Assembly (NCBI GenBank): GCA_025757985.1
Contig: CP107210.1
Span: 868,001-932,000, forward strand
DNA length: 64,000 bases
Direction of reading: 5' to 3'
Origin: Oscillospiraceae bacterium
Lineage (GTDB): Bacteria; Bacillota; Clostridia; Oscillospirales; Ruminococcaceae
Made by a program: the position numbers and the translations under genes. Under the pieces are notes generated by a model that was not told the origin of the DNA, did not search any database, and saw nothing but the letters and a program-made list of their open reading frames with translations. Positions 25,974 through 35,308 of the stretch are shown here, piece by piece. The stretch's first letter is position 1. Each line of letters opens with the position of its first letter.

Positions 25974-26405
25974 GTGCTGCCTGTATTATCCTATATACAG
26001 CACTACAAAAAATACTATACCGCGCAGTTTGAGGCCGCCTCTGCGGCATACGGGCTCAACCAGTTGGAGATCGACATCCTGCTGTTTCTGCACAACAACC
26101 CTGAATGTCACACCGCCGGGGACATCTGCCGCTACCGCGGTCTGGCAAAATCCAATGTATCGGCGGCGGTGGAGCGGCTGCGCGCGCGCGGCGTGCTGAC
26201 AGTCTCCCCTGCGCAGGACAACCGCCGCCAGCGGTTGCTGGGCTTTACTGCGGACGGTCAGCGCATCGCCGCCGCGCTGGCGGAGATCCAGCACCGCACG
26301 GTCGAGCCGCTGTTTGAGGGCTTCACCGCAGAAGAGCAGCAGAGGCTGCAGGAATATCTGTCCCGCATGGACGCAAACATCCAGCGTCAGCTGAAGAAGG
26401 AGTAA
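25974..26405 (+). CDS. MarR-family transcriptional regulator
   Basis: 143 residues, normal length, GTG start after AGGAGG. Winged helix (about 30-100) with GLAKSNVSAAVERLRARGVL as recognition helix and a DNRRQRLLGFT wing; helical dimerisation segments at both ends. Probably represses its own promoter through the overlapping dyad and also controls the TSUP transporter that starts four bases downstream. The ligand is unknown. Confidence 0.92.
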   Translation: MLPVLSYIQHYKKYYTAQFEAASAAYGLNQLEIDILLFLHNNPECHTAGDICRYRGLAKSNVSAAVERLRARGVLTVSPAQDNRRQRLLGFTADGQRIAAALAEIQHRTVEPLFEGFTAEEQQRLQEYLSRMDANIQRQLKKE

Positions 26406-26409
26406 CACA

Positions 26410-27183
26410 ATGGCGTATCTTATCAAGTTTATCGTCTGCTTTATTGCGGGCATCGGCGCGGGGCTGGGCACCGGCTTTGCCGGCATGAGCGCCGCGGCGG
26501 TCATCAGCCCCATGCTCATCACCTTTTTGGGCATGGACCCCTACATGGCTGTTGGTATTGCATTGGCCAGCGATGTGCTGGCCAGCGCAATCTCTGCCTA
26601 TACCTACGGCAAAAACGGGAATCTGGACATCAAAAACGGCGCTGTCATGATGGCCTCGGTGCTTTGCTTCACGCTGGTGGGCAGCTATGTGGCCAGCCTT
26701 GTGCCCGGCACCACGATGGGCGGCTTTTCCACCTTTATGACCCTTCTGCTGGGCGTCAAGTTCATTGTGCGGCCGGTCATGACCACCAAAAGCGCAATGA
26801 ACGCTGTGAGCGCAGAGAAGCGGTTTGTGCAGTCCCTGCTCTGCGGTGCGGGTGTCGGGTTCATCTGCGGGTTTATCGGCGCAGGCGGCGGCATGATGAT
26901 GCTGCTGCTTTTGACCTCGGTGCTGGGGTATGAGCTGAAAACCGCCGTGGGCACCAGCGTCTTTATCATGGCCTTTACAGCGTTCACCGGCTCGGCCAGC
27001 CATTTCGCCATCGGCGGTATGCCGGATGTATTCTGCCTTATCTGCTGTGTCGTCAGCACCCTGCTTTGGGCGCGCATCGCCGCCAAGTTTGCCAACAAGG
27101 CTGCGCCCGCCACCCTGAACCGTGCCACCGGCGTTGTACTGGTCATACTGGGGGCGGCGATCCTGGCAGTGAATTATTTGTAA
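26410..27183 (+). CDS. TSUP-family (TauE/SafE) membrane permease
   Basis: 257 residues with about eight hydrophobic segments in two repeats: GAGLGTGFAGMSAAAV near the start and GFICGFIGAGGGMMMLLLL in the second half are the family's glycine-rich motifs. These proteins transport sulfite, sulfoacetate, sulfonates or related organic anions. The substrate cannot be told here. Co-transcribed with the MarR regulator, which suggests induction by the exported or imported compound. Confidence 0.88.
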   Translation: MAYLIKFIVCFIAGIGAGLGTGFAGMSAAAVISPMLITFLGMDPYMAVGIALASDVLASAISAYTYGKNGNLDIKNGAVMMASVLCFTLVGSYVASLVPGTTMGGFSTFMTLLLGVKFIVRPVMTTKSAMNAVSAEKRFVQSLLCGAGVGFICGFIGAGGGMMMLLLLTSVLGYELKTAVGTSVFIMAFTAFTGSASHFAIGGMPDVFCLICCVVSTLLWARIAAKFANKAAPATLNRATGVVLVILGAAILAVNYL

Positions 27184-27191
27184 TTTCCAAG

Positions 27192-27397
27192 CCTTCCCCT
27201 GAGGGGCTGCGCCCGCAGGCGCGTGTCGGAGCGCAACCGCCGTAGGCGGCTCTTAGCGCGTAGACTGAACGGTGGCCCCGCAGGGCCGGATGAGGGACGG
27301 AGTTGCCGTGGCAGCCCTTTGACGGGTAATAACGGCAGCGCAGCCCCTCATCAGTCAGCGGTCGGGGCCGCTGACAGCTTCCCCCGAGGGGGAAGCC
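27192..27397. repeat. About 200-bp repeat with CTTCCCC/GGGGGAAG ends, copy 2
   Basis: Starts CCTTCCCCTGAGGGG and ends CTTCCCCCGAGGGGGAAG. The first 80 bases match the copy at 17495; the middle differs. It lies directly after the TSUP gene. No protein is supported in it. Confidence 0.8.
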
Positions 27398-27417
27398 ACG
27401 CAACCAACAAACAACAA

Positions 27418-27445
27418 AGCCGAGCAGTTTTTACGCTGCTCGGCT
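27418..27445 (-). terminator. Terminator of the GH3 operon
   Basis: Perfect 10-base arms AGCCGAGCAG/CTGCTCGGCT with an 8-base loop and a T/G-rich minus-strand tail. Confidence 0.75.
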
Positions 27446-27449
27446 ATTC

Positions 27450-27557
27450 TTATGCCTTCTTAGCCTCCCCTTCCGGGAAGACGACGAACAAGCCACCCTC
27501 GCGCACCCACTTGGCTGCGGCAGGATGCTTTTCCGCAAAGGTATTCCAAAGCTGCAT
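27450..27557 (-). CDS. 35-residue ORF after GH3, possibly a remnant
   Basis: ATG at 27557 with AGGAAGG eight bases upstream; it ends just before a strong terminator, 14 bases after the GH3 gene. The product starts MQLWNTFAEKHPAAAK and ends with a short WVREGGLFVVF stretch and a charged tail. It reads like the N-terminal helix of a longer membrane protein that has been cut short, or a genuine small protein. I do not recognise the family. Confidence 0.45.
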   Translation of the reverse strand: MQLWNTFAEKHPAAAKWVREGGLFVVFPEGEAKKA

Positions 27558-27571
27558 GACAGCCCTTCCTG

Positions 27572-29989
27572 TCAGCTGTTGCGCAGGCGGCTTTCCAGCT
27601 GCGCGTTGAGGATGATGTTTTTAACGGCCTCGACGATGACCTTCAGCAGACCGATGACCCAGAAACCCTTTGCCTCCAGCACGATGCCGTCCACCATGCC
27701 CATGCTGATGGCGCCGCTTGTCATTTTGGCCAGCGCGCGCAGCGGCATGTTGTACTGGAACAGCACATTCAGATCGGGCTTGCCTTTTTTGAAGCTGGCG
27801 TTCAGCAGTGCTGTCAGCACGGCCCAGATCAGCCAGCCCAGCGGGCTGCGGCTGTGGTTCAGCTCGCCCAGCGTCATGTTACGGTCGATTCTGACCTTAT
27901 CCTGCGGGATGGGATGTCCGAGCAGGGCCTCCCACTCGGCATCGGGCACATTCTGCACACTGCCGCTCTTGTAGTGCGGCAGCGCCTTGCCGGCATAGGG
28001 GTCGGGGGCATTGGTGCCGCGGATGTCAACATCGGCCGTCAGGCGGATGTCCGCGCTGGAGGCACCGACGCGGACCTCATACCGGCCGCCCTCGATCTCC
28101 CAGCCATCGGTACTGGTGTTCCAGTAGCGGAACGCCTTGTCATCGAGCGGGAGCGTAACCGTGCGGCTCTCCCCTGCCGCAAGCGGCACCCTTGCAAAGG
28201 CCTTTAGCTCCTGCGCAGGGCGGAAGATCTCCGCACCGGGCTTTGCGATATAGACCTGTACGATCTCCGCGCCGTCACGCGCACCGGTGTTGGTCACGGT
28301 CAGGGTCACACTGTCGGCAGTGACCTTCAGGTCGGAATAGGCATAGCTTGTGTAGCTCAGACCGTAACCGAACGGGAACGCCACCGGCACCCCGGCGGTC
28401 TGGTAATAGCGGTAGCCGACATACAGTCCCTCGCGGTACTGCACGGTGCGGCCTGCCCCGGCAAAGTTATCCCTGGCGGGGGTTTCCTCATAGGCATTGG
28501 CCCATGTCTCGGCCAGCTTACCGCCGGGGTTGACCTTGCCGGTCAGCACATCCACCATGGCACCGGCACCGGCCTGCCCGCCCAGTGCCCCATAGACGAG
28601 CGCCCTGCAGTGGGCCAGCCACGGCGTTTCCAGCGATGCACCGGCGTTCAGGACCACCACCGTGTTGGGGTTGGCCTGCTCGACCGCCTGCAAAAGCTCG
28701 ATCTGGTTATCGGCAAGCTTCATGTCCACGCGGTCAAGACCCTCGCTCTCCTTGATCTCATCCAGACCCAGGCAGAGCAGCACCGTGTCGGCCTTTTGGG
28801 CCAATGCCACGGCCTGCGCCTTTTTGTCAGCATCGGGGCGGCCCTGACGGTCAAAGCCTGCGGCGAAGCCCGCGCACTGCAGCCCGCTCTGCGCAAGGCA
28901 ATCAAGCAGCGTATCGACCTTGATAGAGTTTACGGCGCTTGAGCCGGCCCCCTGATAGCGCGGTGTCTCGGCAAAGTCACCGATAACGGCAACCCTTGCA
29001 CCGGCGGCCAGCGGCAGGATGCCGCCGTCATTTTTCAGCAGCACGGCGCTCTCGGCGGCGGCGCGGCGGGCCAGCGCATGGTGCGCATCGGCGTCAAAGC
29101 TGCGGCTGTGCTTTTGCACGGCAGCGCTTGTATCCAGCACCAGCGTCAGCAGCTCGTCCAGCCGGGCATCCACATCCGCCTCGGTGATCTTGCCGCTTTG
29201 TACGGCAGCCAGCAGCTCCCGCACGGCGTCACCGCCGGGGGCGGGCATTTCCAGCGTGGAGCCGTTCTTTACGCCGAGCGCATGGTCGTTGGAGCCGCCC
29301 CAGTCGGTCACAACGGCACCGGAAAAGCCCCAGTCCCTGCGCAGAATATCCTGCAGAAGATGCGCGTTCTCGTTGGCATAAGTACCGTTGACGAGGTTGT
29401 AGCTCGACATGATGGTCTTGGGCGCAGCCTCCTTGACCACGATCTCAAAGCCGGTCAGGTACAGCTCGCGCAGCGTGCGCTCATCCAGAACGGAGTCGGA
29501 CGCCATGCGACGCAGCTCCTGACTGTTGACGGCAAAATGCTTGGGGCAGGCTGCAATGCCCTCACTTTGGATGCCCCGCACATAGGCGGCGGCCATCTTG
29601 CCCGAAAGATACGGGTCCTCGGAAAAATACTCAAAGTTGCGTCCGCACAGGGGGCTGCGCTTGGTGTTAAGCCCGGGGCCGAGCAGCACGGCAACCTCCT
29701 GCGCAGCGGCCTCCTCGCCCATGGCGCGGCCGATTTCCTCGCCCAGTGCGGGGTCCCAGCTGCAGGCCACGGTGGCCGCAGTCGGGAAGCAGGTCGCCGG
29801 CACGCTGGGGTTCAGGCCCAGATGGTCCGCCGTCCCGGCCTGCTTGCGCACGCCGTTCGGCCCGTCCGACAGGGTGATGGACGGCACGCCCGCCTTGGGG
29901 CAGCCACGCGTGGTGAAGGTGCCCGCGCCCGAAAGCAGCGCGCATTTTTGTTCCAGATTCAGTTTTGCGATGATTTCAGCGTTTTTCAA
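27572..29989 (-). CDS. Glycoside hydrolase family 3 beta-glucosidase-type enzyme
   Basis: 805 residues, cytosolic (no signal). N-terminal TIM-barrel GH3 domain with SDGPNGVRKQ, CPKHFAVNSQELRR and nucleophile Asp229 in VVTDWGGSNDH; alpha/beta C-terminal domain (about 310-520, GARVAVIGDFAETPRYQGAGSS); fibronectin-III-like domain (about 570-660). A further 130 residues at the end are hydrophobic/helical and not usual. TTG start ten bases after AAGGAG. It likely cleaves beta-glucosides or related oligosaccharides. It follows the membrane-bound GH3 gene on the same strand. Confidence 0.92.
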   Translation of the reverse strand: MKNAEIIAKLNLEQKCALLSGAGTFTTRGCPKAGVPSITLSDGPNGVRKQAGTADHLGLNPSVPATCFPTAATVACSWDPALGEEIGRAMGEEAAAQEVAVLLGPGLNTKRSPLCGRNFEYFSEDPYLSGKMAAAYVRGIQSEGIAACPKHFAVNSQELRRMASDSVLDERTLRELYLTGFEIVVKEAAPKTIMSSYNLVNGTYANENAHLLQDILRRDWGFSGAVVTDWGGSNDHALGVKNGSTLEMPAPGGDAVRELLAAVQSGKITEADVDARLDELLTLVLDTSAAVQKHSRSFDADAHHALARRAAAESAVLLKNDGGILPLAAGARVAVIGDFAETPRYQGAGSSAVNSIKVDTLLDCLAQSGLQCAGFAAGFDRQGRPDADKKAQAVALAQKADTVLLCLGLDEIKESEGLDRVDMKLADNQIELLQAVEQANPNTVVVLNAGASLETPWLAHCRALVYGALGGQAGAGAMVDVLTGKVNPGGKLAETWANAYEETPARDNFAGAGRTVQYREGLYVGYRYYQTAGVPVAFPFGYGLSYTSYAYSDLKVTADSVTLTVTNTGARDGAEIVQVYIAKPGAEIFRPAQELKAFARVPLAAGESRTVTLPLDDKAFRYWNTSTDGWEIEGGRYEVRVGASSADIRLTADVDIRGTNAPDPYAGKALPHYKSGSVQNVPDAEWEALLGHPIPQDKVRIDRNMTLGELNHSRSPLGWLIWAVLTALLNASFKKGKPDLNVLFQYNMPLRALAKMTSGAISMGMVDGIVLEAKGFWVIGLLKVIVEAVKNIILNAQLESRLRNS

Positions 29990-30014
29990 GGGGGACGCAC
30001 TCCTTTTTTATAAG

Positions 30015-30068
30015 GCAATACCGCGCAATTTCAAGTCACGGTCATGCGCTTGCATTGTGCGGTATTGC
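30015..30068. other. Long hairpin between the two GH3 genes
   Basis: Arms of 15 bases (GCAATACCGC core and complement, with one mismatch) separated by a 24-base loop. It lies between the stop of the upstream GH3 and the ribosome site of the next. There is no T tract, so it may stabilise or cut the mRNA. Confidence 0.6.
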
Positions 30069-30079
30069 GGGGGTTATTT

Positions 30080-33000
30080 TTATGCGTTCTTGTTTTCGGC
30101 TCTCGCGGCCTTGGCGGCCTTGTACAGCTTGACATCACGGACAATGCCGCGGATCGCCAGTGCAAACAGTGCCACGGCAACAAGGTCGATCAGCGCAACA
30201 AGGTGACGCCAGCCAAGCACAGCGGGCTTAAAGTCGTGGCGCAGCGCGGTGGTATCGCCGATGCTCTCGGCATAGTCGCGGTTGGTCACACGGACGTGCA
30301 GATACATATACAGTGTCTGCTTTGCAGCGCGGCGCAGGGCCTGCAGATAGCTGTTGGAGCCGGTCTCAAAGGCCATCTTGCCGCCGATGAAGCCAGCCAT
30401 CCACAGGCTGCCGCCTGCGCGCAGGGCTTGGTCGCCGTTCATATAGCTGTGATGGTCGCAGTAGTCGGTAATCACAGCGCCGTCAAAGCCCCACTCGTCA
30501 CGCAGGATGCCGGTCAGCAGCGCCTCACTGCCGCCAGCCCAAACAGCGCCGATACGGTTGTAGCTGCTCATCAGGCCGACCGCGTCATAGTCCTCGACCA
30601 GCATCTGGAAGGGACGCAGATAGATCTCACGCAGAGCCTGCTCGGTCATCCACGTGTAGACAGAATCACGGTAGATGCCGCTTTCACCGTCATTGCAGAT
30701 AAAGTGCTTGACGTAGGTGTAGACACCAGCGTCATTGGCGCCATGCACGGTGTTGCCGCAGATGACGCCGGACAGCAGGCTGTCCTCGGAATAATACTCA
30801 TAGTTACGGCCGTTGAAGGGGCTGCGGTGCATATTGGTGGCAGGCGCATACCAGCCGGTATAGCCGTTCTGCAAAGCCTGCGTGCCGATGGTGCGGCCCT
30901 CCTCCTGGGCCAGTTCGCCGTTCCACGTCTGGGCCAGCGTGCTGGAGCTCGGGAAGCCGGTGCCAGCGCCCATACCGGTGAAGCCGCCAATCTGGGAGGG
31001 GCCGTCAGCGTCCTTGCTCTTGGTCTTGCCGACGCTCTTGAGCTCGGCCAGACCGCCGTAGGCGTTGATGTACATATTTTCCATCTCATTCACGGTCAGC
31101 TCATCGAGCAGCGCATCCCACTGCGGGTCATTGAAGTCAGCGCCCAGCTGGAAGCCGAGGTCGGTGGTCTTGCCGTTGTCCTCAATCTTCAGACCGTTCT
31201 TTGCGCCGGTGGTGATGGCCTCGTCGGCCTCATTGATGTAGCCGTTCGCCATATCGGCGGTGTAAAGGTTCAGTGCCTTGACATTGTCGGTCATGGCACG
31301 GCTGGGGGTGCAGGCCTTCGGGAAGGTGCCCGCAAAGTCGGCGCGGGTCAGATAGGTGATGTTCTGTTCGGAATCGCTGCCGTCAAGGCTTACGCCGTCA
31401 ATGGCATCGCTGCCGGTGAACTTGTTGGAAACCGGGTTGCCGGTGACGGTGTCCTCGGCATACTGGACGTTGGCAGGCAGGTTGCAGGTAATGGTTGCGG
31501 CGGCGTCATCGTCCACATCGTGGGCATCGTGGCGCACGGTAAAGATGTAATCGCCTGCGTCCAGCTCATAGCCGGTAAAACCGTTGTGGTTGGCGTCATA
31601 GGCGTCATAGCTGGCCATATCGGAGACGGGAACGGTCAGGGTAACCTCCTCGCTCTCGCCGGGCTGCAACTCCTTCGTTTTGGCGAACGCGCCCAGCTCC
31701 ACGCTGGACTTTTCAATCTCGCCTGCAATATAGGGTGCGGTGTAGTAGAGCTGCACAACATCCTTGCCGGCGCGGTCGCCGGTGTTGGTGACGGTGACCT
31801 TCACGGTCACATCACCGTCCTTCGTCAGGGTGGCACCGTTGGCGGAGGCATCGGTCACCTTCCAATCAAAGCTGGTGTAGCTCAGGCCGTAGCCGAAGGG
31901 ATACTGCACAACGCCGTCATAGCCGGTGCCGTGCTCGTTGGAAACGCCGTCCCAGTAGCCCTCGGCGTCAGCGGTCTCGTACCATTTGTAGCCGATGTAA
32001 ATGCCCTCGGCGTAATCTACATAGGAAACCTGCTCATAGGCATCGTAGGTATCGAGGTTGCCGCTGACGGTGCCGTCCGCCGGGTACAGACCCTCGGCAT
32101 CGGCGTAAGCGCCCACGCCCTCCATACCGGCGTTGGCATAACTGGCGGCTGTGGTCAGATCATACGCCCAAGTGTCGGCGGTGCGGCCGCTGGGTTCTTT
32201 TTCGCCCCACAGCACTGCGGGGATGGCGGTTGCGCCCTCGGAGCCGGACAAACCGGCAATCAGGCAGGCGTCCACGCCGGGGATGGTCTCAATCTGGCCC
32301 AGCTCCATCACGTTGGTGGAGTTGACCAGTACGACCACGTTTTTGTAGTTGGCACCGATGTAGGTCAGCAGATTTTCTTCCTCGGTGGTCAGCTCCAGCA
32401 TCGTGCGGGTGTCGTCCACCACAATGTCGCCGCCTTTTTCAGTGCGCTTGTACTGCTGCTTGGTGGCGTCGTTGCTCTCGCCTGCCAGACGGCCGATAAC
32501 GACCACGGCGGTATCAGAAAAGCTCTTGGCGTTGTCGAGCATCGACTGGGTGTAGTAGGTGGTGTTGCTGATGTCAGGTTCGTACAGGCGGCCGGACTGC
32601 TCGGGACGGCTCTTCAGCGTTTTGACGTATTCACGCCCGGGCTGGAAGTCCTTGTACATATCGGTCAACTCGGTGTTGTACTCCACTCCGTAGGCAGTCA
32701 GTGCCGCCAGCAGGTCGGTGTTGACGGTGCTTACGCCGCCGGAGCCGGAGCCGCCGCCCAGCCAAGCGGTGGAGGCCCAGCCGAACACATTGACCTTTTT
32801 GTTGTCGGCGGCCAGCGGCAAGGTGTTTTCGTTGTTCTGCACCAGAACCGTGCCCTCGGCCTCCACATCGGCGGCGAGTGCCTCGGCCTTTACTTTGGTG
32901 TCTGCAATTTCTGCGTCAGAATAGTGACCGCTTGGCGCGCCGAAAAAGCTGTCAATCACGGTTGCCAATGTGGACAGCACATAGGTGCCTGCCAGCACTG

Positions 33001-33082
33001 CGACCAACAATATCGCGGACAGTACCAGCCCGATCCCGTGCAATACGGGATGCGGCTTGCGGACTTTCGGTTGCTTCGTCAT
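30080..33082 (-). CDS. Membrane-anchored GH3 glycosidase with permuted domain order
   Basis: 1000 residues. An N-terminal membrane helix (about 13-45) and a C-terminal one (about 961-979) anchor it. The usual GH3 C-terminal alpha/beta domain comes first (about 60-340, VLVQNNENTLPLA), then the fibronectin-like domain (about 400-480, FGYGLSYTSFDW and TVTNTGDRAGKDVVQLYY), and the catalytic TIM barrel last (about 620-900) with TYVKHFICND and nucleophile Asp873 in VITDYCDHHS. Such permuted GH3 enzymes are known in Firmicutes. With two anchors it would act at the outer face of the membrane. ATG after AGAGGAG. Confidence 0.88.
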   Translation of the reverse strand: MTKQPKVRKPHPVLHGIGLVLSAILLVAVLAGTYVLSTLATVIDSFFGAPSGHYSDAEIADTKVKAEALAADVEAEGTVLVQNNENTLPLAADNKKVNVFGWASTAWLGGGSGSGGVSTVNTDLLAALTAYGVEYNTELTDMYKDFQPGREYVKTLKSRPEQSGRLYEPDISNTTYYTQSMLDNAKSFSDTAVVVIGRLAGESNDATKQQYKRTEKGGDIVVDDTRTMLELTTEEENLLTYIGANYKNVVVLVNSTNVMELGQIETIPGVDACLIAGLSGSEGATAIPAVLWGEKEPSGRTADTWAYDLTTAASYANAGMEGVGAYADAEGLYPADGTVSGNLDTYDAYEQVSYVDYAEGIYIGYKWYETADAEGYWDGVSNEHGTGYDGVVQYPFGYGLSYTSFDWKVTDASANGATLTKDGDVTVKVTVTNTGDRAGKDVVQLYYTAPYIAGEIEKSSVELGAFAKTKELQPGESEEVTLTVPVSDMASYDAYDANHNGFTGYELDAGDYIFTVRHDAHDVDDDAAATITCNLPANVQYAEDTVTGNPVSNKFTGSDAIDGVSLDGSDSEQNITYLTRADFAGTFPKACTPSRAMTDNVKALNLYTADMANGYINEADEAITTGAKNGLKIEDNGKTTDLGFQLGADFNDPQWDALLDELTVNEMENMYINAYGGLAELKSVGKTKSKDADGPSQIGGFTGMGAGTGFPSSSTLAQTWNGELAQEEGRTIGTQALQNGYTGWYAPATNMHRSPFNGRNYEYYSEDSLLSGVICGNTVHGANDAGVYTYVKHFICNDGESGIYRDSVYTWMTEQALREIYLRPFQMLVEDYDAVGLMSSYNRIGAVWAGGSEALLTGILRDEWGFDGAVITDYCDHHSYMNGDQALRAGGSLWMAGFIGGKMAFETGSNSYLQALRRAAKQTLYMYLHVRVTNRDYAESIGDTTALRHDFKPAVLGWRHLVALIDLVAVALFALAIRGIVRDVKLYKAAKAARAENKNA

Positions 33083-33203
33083 TTGTGTTTCTCCTCTTTC
33101 TGCAATTCACAGGCAGTTGCCTTTGTGTTGCCTCTATTGTAGCAGAGCCGAGGCAAAACAGCGCACTTTTTGCATAACCTGCCGGTTTTGGTGCATACTT
33201 TGC

Positions 33204-33245
33204 AAAAAAGGCAAAACGAGCAGGAAATTTTCTGCGCGTTTTGCC
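33204..33245 (-). terminator. Terminator of the second LytTR/GHKL operon
   Basis: GGCAAAACG/CGTTTTGCC outer arms with inner GCAG/CTGC pairing and six T residues on the minus strand (33204-33209). Confidence 0.88.
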
Positions 33246-33295
33246 CAAGTTTGTCCTTGTTTGGTTGTGCAACCTGCCAACGCCATGGCGGCTGA

Positions 33296-34570
33296 TTATT
33301 TCTGCGGCAGCAGCACCCGCAGGGTGAACCACTCGTTTTCCCAGTGCAGGGTCAGGGTGCCGCCGCGGGCCTCCGCGGCAGCGCGGACGCTTTTCAGGTC
33401 ATAGCCGCCGTGGCTGCTGCGCCGGGGCAGACCGTCCGGGCCAAGCTCCACGGGCTGGGTGCAGTAGTTTTCAAACCGCAGCATCACAAAGCCGTTTTGG
33501 GCGTAGATGGCCGTGCGGATCAGCCGTTTTTCGGGGTCCTGCTCGGTCAGCACACTCTCGGTGGCATTGTCCAGCGCCGTGCCGACGATGGTGCATATCT
33601 CCCCCGTTGTCAAAAAATTCAGCAGCGTGCCGTCTGCGACACAGGTCATGTTGATGCCGTGCTGCTGGCAGTACAGGCTTTTGGCCGTCAGCAGCGTGTC
33701 CAGCACCGGGTTGCCGGTCTTGTTCTCGGCCTCATAGCGGCGGATGTTGCTCTCCATCTCAGCCAGCGCGGCATTTTGCTTGGCCTGATCCCGCTCGGCC
33801 CGGATGGCCGCGATCTGCATTTTCAGTTCGTGGTAGCGCCGGTTGATCAGGCGTATATTCTCCTTGCTCTGGCGGTACTGCTCATATTGGCGGTGCAACA
33901 CGGCGTCCATGGCGGAAAGCTCGCTGTGCAGCGCCGTTTCCCGCAGCTGCTCATGCTGGACGCTCAAAATCAGCACCCCGGCAAAATCCACCAGCGTGCG
34001 GATGTAGTAGACGCTCATCGTTGCCTGTGCCTCGGCGATAAAGCTCAGGTTGCTCACAGCAAATACAGTCAGCGCCATAACGGCCGCCATCAGCGTGGCC
34101 GCCGCCGTAACCTTCAGCCGCGCGGCGATCACGCGGCGGCGCTCCAGCCAGTACAGACCCCCGTACAGTGCGCCGTAGACGGCCGCCAACAGCAGCAGCG
34201 CCGGTATCTCACCGCCCCCGCGCTGCGGCCAGAGCCAGCAGTGCAGCTGCCATTCCAAACTGGCTGCCAGCTCCGCCAGAACAAACGCCCGCGCGCAGCT
34301 GTAGCCTGCCTCCCGCAGGTTCATCTCCCGCGTGGCCCAGAGGTAGAGATACATCGCCGCGATGGCCGTCACCATGCAGGGCACCCACCACGCAAGCGGC
34401 ACATGGCCGGTCAGGTGCAAAAACACTGCCAGCAGGATCGCCCAGACAGCGGTTATGCCCCAGTACACCGGCTTTGCGGTGCGGGACGGCCGTGCCTGCG
34501 CATACAGCAGGGCGGCCAGAATCTCCGCCAGCGCCGTGTACAGCCGCGGTACATCCGGTAAAACGGACAT
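33296..34570 (-). CDS. AgrC-like GHKL sensor histidine kinase (second copy)
   Basis: 424 residues. Six or so N-terminal membrane segments (to about 205), a helical linker, a RRYHELKMQ phospho-acceptor region and a GHKL ATPase with N-box GTALDNATES and a C-terminal GGTLTLHWENEWFTLRVLL strand. It is a paralogue of the kinase at 10379. Its ATG overlaps the stop of the response regulator by one base, so the two are translationally coupled. The two GH3 genes lie downstream on the same strand and may be its targets. Confidence 0.88.
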   Translation of the reverse strand: MSVLPDVPRLYTALAEILAALLYAQARPSRTAKPVYWGITAVWAILLAVFLHLTGHVPLAWWVPCMVTAIAAMYLYLWATREMNLREAGYSCARAFVLAELAASLEWQLHCWLWPQRGGGEIPALLLLAAVYGALYGGLYWLERRRVIAARLKVTAAATLMAAVMALTVFAVSNLSFIAEAQATMSVYYIRTLVDFAGVLILSVQHEQLRETALHSELSAMDAVLHRQYEQYRQSKENIRLINRRYHELKMQIAAIRAERDQAKQNAALAEMESNIRRYEAENKTGNPVLDTLLTAKSLYCQQHGINMTCVADGTLLNFLTTGEICTIVGTALDNATESVLTEQDPEKRLIRTAIYAQNGFVMLRFENYCTQPVELGPDGLPRRSSHGGYDLKSVRAAAEARGGTLTLHWENEWFTLRVLLPQK

Positions 34571-35277
34571 TACCCCTCACCCCCGATGAAATCCGCCAGC
34601 GCCGCAAGGAAGCTCTTTCTCTTGGGGCGGCTGATCTGCAGCTCATATGGGCCGACCTGCACAACGCTCTGCTGCACACCGGACACCTGTGCCAGATTGA
34701 CAAGATACCCGCTGTTGCAGCGGGCAAAGGGCTGCGCAGCCAGCTTTTCCTCCAGCGCCTTGAGCGCACCGGGGGCCGAGAAATCACCATCTTCGGTGTA
34801 AAAGTGGATGCGGTGGCCCTCACTTTCAATGTAGTAGATACCTGCCGCATCCAGCCTGCGCATGCCGCCGTCCACCGGAACGGCCAGATAGTGGCGCACA
34901 CGGCGGGCCAGCTGGTTCACGGCCTTCTGCAGCTGCTGCGAAAAAGCAAAATACGGCACGGGCTTCAGCACATAATCCAGCGCCCCCACCGCGTACCCCT
35001 TGATGGCATACTGCGCCATGTTGGTAATAAAAATCAGCAGCACATCGCTGTCCAGCGCGCGGATGCGGCGGGCGGTCTCCATGCCGTCCAGGTGCGGCAT
35101 CTCAACATCAAGAAAAATAATGTCGTAGACCGGGCGGTATTCCTCAAGGATCTCAACGCCGCTTGCAAAGGCCGAAACCTCAAACGGTGTACCGTACTGC
35201 CGTGTATAGCGCTGCACATAGCCTGTCAGCTGCTCCCGGACGGCGGCCTCGTCTTCCACGATCGCAATGCGGGTCAT
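34570..35277 (-). CDS. LytTR-family response regulator (second copy)
   Basis: 235 residues from the ATG at 35277 (AAGGAGG upstream). Receiver domain with Asp in FLDVEMP and LKP Lys; LytTR domain with FARCNSGYLVNL. Many segments are near-identical to the paralogue at 11663 (NMAQYAI-GY-V-ALD-VLKPV). It has a strong promoter and a long leader with a hairpin. Confidence 0.92.
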   Translation of the reverse strand: MTRIAIVEDEAAVREQLTGYVQRYTRQYGTPFEVSAFASGVEILEEYRPVYDIIFLDVEMPHLDGMETARRIRALDSDVLLIFITNMAQYAIKGYAVGALDYVLKPVPYFAFSQQLQKAVNQLARRVRHYLAVPVDGGMRRLDAAGIYYIESEGHRIHFYTEDGDFSAPGALKALEEKLAAQPFARCNSGYLVNLAQVSGVQQSVVQVGPYELQISRPKRKSFLAALADFIGGEG

Positions 35278-35308
35278 CCGCAGCACCTCCTTTTGGCTGG
35301 CATCGCAC

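Noticed and set aside
30044..33142. 1032-codon plus-strand open frame opposite the permuted GH3 gene
   Set aside because: Antisense shadow of a GC-rich gene with strong codon bias; the minus-strand GH3 product has clear catalytic motifs.
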